Positions 21,143 to 26,072 of a stretch of DNA of 26,072 nucleotides are shown one piece after another. Source of the stretch: Gp6-AA40 sp046732795 (GTDB lineage Bacteria > Acidobacteriota > Vicinamibacteria > Vicinamibacterales > UBA2999); assembly GCA_046732795.1 (NCBI GenBank), contig JBKPNV010000190.1, positions 1 to 26,072 on the forward strand, in the 5' to 3' direction. Positions within the stretch are counted from its first letter, which is position 1. Every line of letters starts with the position of its first letter. The notes under the pieces were generated by a model that saw nothing but the letters and a program-made list of their open reading frames with translations, was not told the DNA's origin and ran no database searches. The translations under genes and the position numbers were made by a program.

Positions 21143-21190
21143 ATGGAGGACCAAAGCAAACGTGGTGCCCTGCTTGCATGGAGCAGTTCT

Positions 21191-21481
21191 ATGGCTGAAC
21201 TCGAGGTCAATCCTGCGGCGAAGACGTCGCGCACAGCTCCACCGGCACCGGTGGTGCGTCCCGAACATGTCGAAGGAGATCTTGCGCGCTTGATCGAGCA
21301 GCAGACCGCCAAGATCCCGTCACACTGGTTCCTCGTTGGCGCTCTCGGCTCGATGGCGATGTCACTGATGCTCGAACTCACGGGCCGGCAACGCGAGAGT
21401 CGATTCATCGGTCAGTGGCCGGCGCCGCTGTTGATCATGGGGATGTACAACAAACTGGTGAAAACACTCGGTACACGATGA
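21191..21481 (+). CDS. Small membrane protein, unknown function
   Basis: This 96-residue protein has a soluble N-terminal half (GDLARLIEQQTAKIPSHW). A hydrophobic stretch follows (WFLVGALGSMAMSLMLEL), then TGRQRESRFIGQWPAPLLIM, and it ends MYNKLVKTLGTR. This resembles a small acidobacterial membrane protein family of unknown role (QTAKVPSxxYL...GQWxPTLLIxGxYNKLVK). The ATG at 21191 has GGAG seven bases upstream. It is divergent from the DUF1990 operon, with a gap of about 48 bp that must hold both promoters. Confidence 0.75.
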   Translation: MAELEVNPAAKTSRTAPPAPVVRPEHVEGDLARLIEQQTAKIPSHWFLVGALGSMAMSLMLELTGRQRESRFIGQWPAPLLIMGMYNKLVKTLGTR

Positions 21482-21521
21482 TCGATGTCGCCGAGAAAGG
21501 CTCATGTCGCCGGCATATTGA

Positions 21522-21551
21522 TTGAGCGCGACCCGTCGCGGAAGCTATAGT
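21522..21551 (+). promoter_or_regulatory. Promoter-like site with an inverted repeat in the spacer
   Basis: TTGAGC (21522-21527) and TATAGT (21546-21551) are 18 bases apart. The spacer holds CGCGAC-CC-GTCGCG (21527-21540), a 6-bp inverted repeat in operator position. The site lies 195 bp upstream of the zinc-ribbon start. Confidence 0.35.
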
Positions 21552-21602
21552 CTGAGTGGGGTGCACACGCGCGTGAATCAGTCACCTGGTACGCTGGTGA
21601 AA

Positions 21603-21632
21603 TTGCGGGAGCGCAGTTCAAGCATGTATAAT
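21603..21632 (+). promoter_or_regulatory. Candidate sigma70 promoter for the zinc-ribbon/cold-shock genes
   Basis: A perfect TATAAT (21627-21632) sits 18 bases after TTGCGG (21603-21608). It would give a 5' leader of about 105 bases before the start at 21746. Confidence 0.45.
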
Positions 21633-21745
21633 CGAGGTTCTTTCCTGAGCCTCCCGGCCGGCACCGGCCGCCAGCCTCATCAAAGTGGCTGGTACGAAAT
21701 CCCTTCTTCCAGCCTCGGCTCGAATAGGTGCGACGAGGGCTCACC

Positions 21746-21937
21746 ATGCGGATCTCCAACGACAGTCCGGTACCTCACCAATGTCCTGTCTGTCATCAGC
21801 CGCAAACGAAGCTGCAACGACGCCTCAGCGAGACGAAGAACGGGTCCGCCATCTACGTATGTCCACGTACCGGTGAATGTAGCGTCGGTGTTGATCTCGC
21901 CAAAATGGATACATGGGTTGTCGTCTCACAACGGTGA
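21746..21937 (+). CDS. Small zinc-ribbon protein
   Basis: This 63-residue protein carries a CX2C and CX5C pair: C13 and C16 (CPVC) with C39 and C45 (YVCPRTGEC). They are spaced for a single zinc ribbon, with charged segments between (KLQRRLSETKNG). The end LAKMDTWVVVSQR is conserved in appearance among short zinc proteins of soil bacteria. It was not recognised as a named family. The ATG at 21746 follows GAGGG with six-base spacing, a good match. It is 85 bp upstream of the cold-shock gene and may be cotranscribed with it. Confidence 0.72.
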   Translation: MRISNDSPVPHQCPVCHQPQTKLQRRLSETKNGSAIYVCPRTGECSVGVDLAKMDTWVVVSQR

Positions 21938-22022
21938 GAAGCCTCGAGACTCACCGCGACGTCAAGGGACAATCGTGGGCGTCGCGATGAACTCGACCTG
22001 AACTTTTCTCAGAGGACCAGAC

Positions 22023-22226
22023 ATGACGAAGAACCGCGGCACGATCAAGCGTAAGACTGACAAGGGTTACGGATTTATTTCCACACCCGAGGGCACCGAG
22101 TATTTCTTCCACCACTCCGCCTGCAGCGGGACACGGTTCGAGGATTTGTCCGAGGGACAGGCAGTGACCTTCATGATTGGCCAGGGGCCGAAGGGTCCAC
22201 GGGCGGAGAACGTCACCACTGAATAA
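22023..22226 (+). CDS. Cold-shock-domain protein (CspA family)
   Basis: This 67-residue OB-fold RNA/DNA-binding protein acts as an RNA chaperone. RNP1-like KGYGFIS (14-20) and RNP2-like YFFHHSA (27-33) are both present, and the C-terminal QGPKGPRAENVT matches the family end. RNP2 reads FFHH where CspA has FVHF. The length is normal. The ATG at 22023 is preceded by AGAGGA. It is cytoplasmic. Neither the promoter nor the leader shows a clear cold-box, so cold induction is unproven. Confidence 0.93.
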   Translation: MTKNRGTIKRKTDKGYGFISTPEGTEYFFHHSACSGTRFEDLSEGQAVTFMIGQGPKGPRAENVTTE

Positions 22227-22517
22227 TCGCTTTGGTGTCAGGCAGTGAATCGTGAACGCTGAATCGATCGGTTGTTACTGATGCAGCTGTTGCGCTGAAT
22301 TACTGACGACGTCCGCGGACTTGAGAACATCCGCGAGCCGTACGACCAGACTTTACACGCGCATTTCGGACGTCGGAAATGGAGTGCCTGACCTCATTTC
22401 GACTCCTGGATAAGCACAGCGGCTGGTCCTGCGCCCCAGTCATCCCCTGTGCCGCGCGCGATCACAAATCCGCCGCCGCGAGCCCCGGTCGTGTCCCCGT
22501 CTGCTAAGCTACTGCGC

Positions 22518-24443
22518 ATGAAATCAGCACTCACTGCCGCATTCATCCTCACTGCGGGTGTTTCGTTCGCCCAGGCGCCGGGGCCCAGGGCCGACCTGGT
22601 CAGGACAACGCTGCCGCTGGAGGGTGCCCCGAAAGCGATCCCCGGCCCATACAAAGTGATGTCGGAACCCGCCTTCGGCTCGCCGGGCCACGTCATCTTC
22701 CGTCCGGAGGATCTCGGCAGATTCCCCGGCCAGGACAAGTTGCCGGTGATGGCGTGGGGTGACGGCGGCTGCGCCATCAACAGCGCACGCTACTCGGGCT
22801 TTTTCACGACGATCGCGTCGCACGGCATCCTGGTGATCGGCAACGTACCGGAGCCGGGCGCCGCGCAACGGCAGCAGAACGCCGACGATCTGCGCAAAGC
22901 GATCGCGTGGGCGGAGAAAGAGAACGCCCGCGATGGCTCGCCGCTCAAAGGCAAAGTCGATCTCGAGCACATCGCCGTCATGGGGCAGTCGTGCGGAGGA
23001 TTTCTTTCGATCACGCTCGGCTCGGACCCGCGCGTGAAGACCATCGGCGTCTTCAACTCCGGCGTGCAGCGCGCCAGGCCGGAGTCGAACGAGGACGCGC
23101 TGCAAAAGGTCCACGGTCCCGTGTTGCTGATCAACGGCGCCGAACGCGACTTCCTGACACCAGCCTCGCTCACGACGTTCGAGCTGATCAAGAACGTGCC
23201 GGCGTTCTACGGCGCTCGCCACGGCGCCGGCCACACCGCCACTGTGGATCACCCGGGCGGCGGCGAATATGCGAACGTCGCGTCGAACTGGCTGCTCTGG
23301 CAGTTCAAGAACGACAAGAAGGCGGCGGCGATGTTCGTCGGCCACACGTGCGAGCTCTGCACAAACACCAACTGGGACGTCCGCGCGAAAGGATACAAAG
23401 ACGCGCGTAATGAAGGTCCGTCGTCGACCTTCGATCGCGGCAGCAGTCAGCAGGCGTGGCAGAACGCGAATTACAAGACGACGCTCTCGCAGTGCAAGAA
23501 CCCGCCGCAGCCGTTCGCGATTCCGAGTGCGGAAGACGCGGCGGCCGCCAGCGCTGCTCCGCCTGAGCCGGTGCTTCCGCCGACGACGTCGATTCCCGGA
23601 GTGCTCGAGGCGGTCCAGAGCTGGAAGGTCGTCTGGTCGTGGCAAGGCAACAACGTCGACGGCCCGATCGCCGGCGAGAACGGCACGGTGCTGTTCGCGA
23701 ACAACGACGCGGGTGACGTCATCCAGTTCGATCCGGCGACCGGCCTTGCGAAGGTCGCCTACGGCGACATCAATACCGCGGGTGCCGTCTCGCGCAGCAA
23801 GAACGGCGCGCTGTTTGTCGCCGAACGCGGACTCGGAGGCGGCATCGAGCAGCTGGAGCCGCATCGCCGGATGCTCGCGAACACATTCAACGGCGAGCCG
23901 CTTGAATGCATCGGTGGCGTGATCAACGATCTCACTGCCGACGCTAACGGCGGCGTGTACTTCTCCGTTACCGGCGCGAGAGACAGCGGCGTCTTCTACG
24001 CCAGCCCGAAGGGCGTCATCTCCCAGTACGGGAAGGCGGTGCCGCTCGCCAATGGCATCATTCTCAGCCCAGACGAAAAGACGCTCTATGTGACCAACGG
24101 CGCAATCGTCTACGCCTTCGACGTGAACGCCGACGGTTCGCTGACCAATCAGCGCCAGTTCGGAACGCTGCAAGGCGGCGAGGGTGGCGACGGATCCGCC
24201 GTCGATCAGCAGGGACGGTTGTACGTGGCGACGGGCAAGTCGGTCGATGTGTTTGCGGCCGACGGCAAGTTCCTCGGCACGATTCCGGGTCCGCAGGGCC
24301 TGCACGGCACGTTCTTCGGCGGCAAGGACCGAAAGACGCTCTTCGGCATCGTGTTCTACGGCACGTGGGGGACACCGAGCGCGCGAAACGCGATCATCGC
24401 GATTCCAACCGTCGCGCAGGGTTATACCGAGCGTGCGAAATAG
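22518..24443 (+). CDS. Secreted alpha/beta-hydrolase fused to an SMP-30/gluconolactonase-like beta-propeller
   Basis: This 641-residue exported protein begins with the signal peptide MKSALTAAFILTAGVSFA. Residues about 45-290 are an alpha/beta-hydrolase, close to the dienelactone-hydrolase/chlorophyllase-like group. The nucleophile elbow is MGQSCGGF (S158), the likely acid D211 (NGAERDF) and the likely base H239 (GAGHTATVDHPGGG). An Ala/Pro-rich linker (about 340-360) leads to an SMP-30/gluconolactonase-type propeller (about 365-640). Its metal-site candidates are N470 (INDLTADANGGVYF), N512 (ANGIILSPDEKTLYV) and D558 (GGDGSAVDQQGRLYV). The first ligand region reads DGPIA where EGPVW is usual. 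It may combine ester and lactone hydrolysis; the substrate is unknown. The ribosome-binding site is weak. The gene converges with the ABC-F gene. Confidence 0.85.
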   Translation: MKSALTAAFILTAGVSFAQAPGPRADLVRTTLPLEGAPKAIPGPYKVMSEPAFGSPGHVIFRPEDLGRFPGQDKLPVMAWGDGGCAINSARYSGFFTTIASHGILVIGNVPEPGAAQRQQNADDLRKAIAWAEKENARDGSPLKGKVDLEHIAVMGQSCGGFLSITLGSDPRVKTIGVFNSGVQRARPESNEDALQKVHGPVLLINGAERDFLTPASLTTFELIKNVPAFYGARHGAGHTATVDHPGGGEYANVASNWLLWQFKNDKKAAAMFVGHTCELCTNTNWDVRAKGYKDARNEGPSSTFDRGSSQQAWQNANYKTTLSQCKNPPQPFAIPSAEDAAAASAAPPEPVLPPTTSIPGVLEAVQSWKVVWSWQGNNVDGPIAGENGTVLFANNDAGDVIQFDPATGLAKVAYGDINTAGAVSRSKNGALFVAERGLGGGIEQLEPHRRMLANTFNGEPLECIGGVINDLTADANGGVYFSVTGARDSGVFYASPKGVISQYGKAVPLANGIILSPDEKTLYVTNGAIVYAFDVNADGSLTNQRQFGTLQGGEGGDGSAVDQQGRLYVATGKSVDVFAADGKFLGTIPGPQGLHGTFFGGKDRKTLFGIVFYGTWGTPSARNAIIAIPTVAQGYTERAK

Positions 24444-24581
24444 CAAAGATCGCGAAGACAATCAATGCATGCTGCTATGGGCACAGCCCACAGCGGCGTG
24501 CAACTCATCCGCGAGTTCATCACGCTCTGCGGCGAGGCCCGGCAGTGTCGAAGGCAGAAGATAGGACTGTCGGGATTGGCA
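24444..24581. other. Convergent gap with a small inverted repeat
   Basis: This gap between two convergent genes contains TGGGC-ACA-GCCCA near 24477-24490, a short hairpin without a T run. No gene is visible. Confidence 0.3.
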
Positions 24582-26072
24582 CTACACCGCCGCGGTTTGT
24601 GACGTGAGTTCCTCGTAAGAGCCCTTGAAGTCCACGATGCGCCCGCCCTCGAAGTGCCACACGCGGGTGCCGACTTCTTCCAGCAGATCCTGATCGTGCG
24701 TCGCGAGGAGCACCGTCCCCTCGTACTTCTGGAGCGCCACGTTCAGCGCGTTGATCGATTCCAGATCGAGGTGGTTCGTCGGCTCGTCGAGCAGGAGCAC
24801 GTTGGGCTTCTCGAGCATGATGCGGCACAAGAGCAACCGCGCCGTCTCGCCGCCCGAGAGCGCCTCGGTCGGCTTGAGGCCTTCTTCGCCGCTGAAGAGC
24901 ATCTGCCCGAGAAGGCCGTGGATTTCCTGGCGTGACGCGTCAGGGTCGAAGCGGTGCAGCCATTCCGCCGCCGTCAGCCCCTTCTCGATGAGGCCCGTCG
25001 CATCCTGCGGGAAGTAACCGATCGATACCTCGTGTCCCCACTTCAGAGTACCCGCGTCCACATCGCCCGGTGAGGCGGGCAGGCCTGGCGCATCCGCCAG
25101 CAACGCCTTCAGCATGGTCGTCTTGCCCACGCCGTTGCGTCCTACCAGCACGATCCGATCGCCACGGTTGACGACAGCGTTGAACTTCGAGACCACCTTC
25201 TGCTCGCCGAAGGCCTTGGAGAGCCCCTCGAATTCGAGCGGAACCTTGCCGGACGGCCGCTTCGTCTTGAACTTGATGTACGGGCGCTGGATGTTGGACC
25301 GCGCCAGCTCCGTCGTCGCCAGCCGTTCGACTTCCTTGCGGCGCGACTGCACCTGGCTGGACCGCGTGCCGGCGGAGAAGCGGGCGATGAAGTCGTTCAG
25401 CTGCGCAATCTTTTTCTCGCGCTGTTCGTTCTGAGCCTCGATGGTTACGCGCGCCTGTGTTTTGGCGAGGACCATGTCGTCGTATCCGCCGGTATACGTG
25501 ATGACCGTCTCGTAGTCGATGTCGGCGGTGTGCGTACAGACGTTGTTCAGAAAGTGGCGGTCGTGCGAGATGACGATCAGCGTGCCGTCGTAGCGGTTGA
25601 GAAACTCCTCGAGCCAGTGGATCGAGTCCAGGTCCAAGTGGTTCGTCGGCTCGTCGAGCAGCAATGCCGCCGGATGCCCGAAGAGCGCTTGCGCCAGAAG
25701 AACCCGCACCTTCTGTCCGCCCTGCAGCTCCGCCATCGTCTTTTCGTGCAGCGCGTTCGGGATGTCTAGCCCCTGAAGCAGGATTGCTGCATCGCTGTCG
25801 GCGGTGTATCCGTCTTCTTCGCCGACGATCCCCTCGAGCTCGCCAAGTCGCATGCCGTCGTCGTTGGACATGTCCGTGCGGCTGTAGAGCACGTCGCGTT
25901 CTCGGAGCGCGTTCCAGAGGCGCTGATTGCCCATGATCACCGTGTCGATTACGCGGAACGTGTCGAAGGCGTATTGATCCTGCCGCAGGACGCCAAGCTT
26001 CGGTGGACGAGTGACCGAGCCGCGCTGCGGCGGCTGATCGCCGGTCAGCAGCTTCATGAACGTGGACTTACC
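24582..26072 (-). CDS. ybiT: ABC-F family ATPase, YbiT-like (5' end outside window)
   Basis: At least 496 residues of a soluble protein with two fused ABC ATPase domains and no membrane part; the family acts on ribosomes. The visible start is within the first Walker A (GKSTFMKLL at the right edge). Then come AELQGGQKVRVLLAQALFG and Walker B LLLDEPTNHLDLD with ISHDRHFLNNVCTH. The linker is of helical PtIM type (KKIAQLNDFIARFSAGTR, then SRRKEVERLA). The second domain has VGRNGVGKTTMLKALL, SGGETARLLLCRIMLEK, LLLDEPTNHLDLESINALN and ATHDQDLLEEV. The variant first signature and the overall match to E. coli YbiT, especially RHFLNNVCTH-ADIDY, suggest that subgroup. The start codon is beyond the window edge. 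Confidence 0.92.
   Translation of the reverse strand, partial: GKSTFMKLLTGDQPPQRGSVTRPPKLGVLRQDQYAFDTFRVIDTVIMGNQRLWNALRERDVLYSRTDMSNDDGMRLGELEGIVGEEDGYTADSDAAILLQGLDIPNALHEKTMAELQGGQKVRVLLAQALFGHPAALLLDEPTNHLDLDSIHWLEEFLNRYDGTLIVISHDRHFLNNVCTHTADIDYETVITYTGGYDDMVLAKTQARVTIEAQNEQREKKIAQLNDFIARFSAGTRSSQVQSRRKEVERLATTELARSNIQRPYIKFKTKRPSGKVPLEFEGLSKAFGEQKVVSKFNAVVNRGDRIVLVGRNGVGKTTMLKALLADAPGLPASPGDVDAGTLKWGHEVSIGYFPQDATGLIEKGLTAAEWLHRFDPDASRQEIHGLLGQMLFSGEEGLKPTEALSGGETARLLLCRIMLEKPNVLLLDEPTNHLDLESINALNVALQKYEGTVLLATHDQDLLEEVGTRVWHFEGGRIVDFKGSYEELTSQTAAV

Noticed and set aside
21502..21759. Minus-strand 85-residue open frame in the gap before the zinc-ribbon gene
   Set aside because: There is no family pattern and it overlaps the promoter-like sequences and the plus-strand gene start.
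22394..22510. Minus-strand coding-like tail ending ARGTGDDWGAGPAAVLIQESK
   Set aside because: The codons look natural and it could be the 3' remnant of a lost gene. I recognise no family, and the upstream part collides with the hydrolase gene.
22524..24461. 645-residue minus-strand open frame opposite the hydrolase fusion
   Set aside because: It is an antisense shadow of a gene with a signal peptide and active-site motif. Its Arg-rich composition is typical of shadows.

Overview
The window is GC-rich chromosomal DNA from what is most likely an acidobacterium, with Vicinamibacteria-like lineages the best guess. The main evidence is an Oar-type TonB-dependent receptor with an N-terminal carboxypeptidase-regulatory-like domain, a remnant of a PknB-type kinase of the style abundant in Acidobacteria, and many small secreted or stress proteins of kinds common there. 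The phylum call is an inference from gene content. No rRNA, tRNA, CRISPR array, insertion sequence or prophage was seen.

Left part (1-10.8 kb), metabolism and uptake: a broken 5' end of a Ser/Thr kinase gene (minus); an APC-type amino-acid permease (plus); a three-gene paoABC-type molybdenum aldehyde oxidoreductase operon (minus) joined by two ATGA overlaps and lacking the Tat signal of the E. coli enzyme; an O6-alkylguanine-DNA alkyltransferase (plus); a 1030-residue TonB-dependent receptor (plus) behind a good promoter and Shine-Dalgarno sequence; a short sigma-factor-like scrap; and an exported metallo-beta-lactamase-fold protein (minus) whose HxHxDH motif is degenerate.

Middle part (10.9-22.2 kb), a dense run of small stress-type genes: DUF3072; a membrane/envelope module (DUF883-like, DUF1469 holin-like and DUF3618-like proteins, then a CxxC protein); a manganese catalase fused to a DUF892 ferritin-like domain; a discoidin-like protein, a secreted protein, a DUF1003 membrane protein and a small acidic protein; a histone-H1-like basic protein; a secreted beta-rich protein; an SRPBCC protein; a small basic protein coupled to a general-stress PPOX-like flavoprotein; a translationally coupled DUF1990-DUF1990-DUF4126 operon; a small membrane protein; a zinc-ribbon protein and a cold-shock protein. 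The content (peroxide removal, nucleoid packing, membrane curvature and stress proteins, cold shock) suggests a general-stress island. Regulatory candidates include a perfect 14-bp palindrome 45 bp upstream of the DUF883 gene and two sigma70-like promoters upstream of the zinc-ribbon/cold-shock pair, one with an inverted repeat between its -35 and -10 boxes.

Right part (22.5-26.1 kb): a secreted two-domain enzyme joining an alpha/beta-hydrolase to an SMP-30/gluconolactonase-type beta-propeller, and the 3' portion of an ABC-F ATPase of the YbiT type that runs off the window. Three gene remnants (kinase, sigma factor, and the C-terminus of a second molybdenum hydroxylase beside the catalase) show that this segment has been rearranged and is losing genes.
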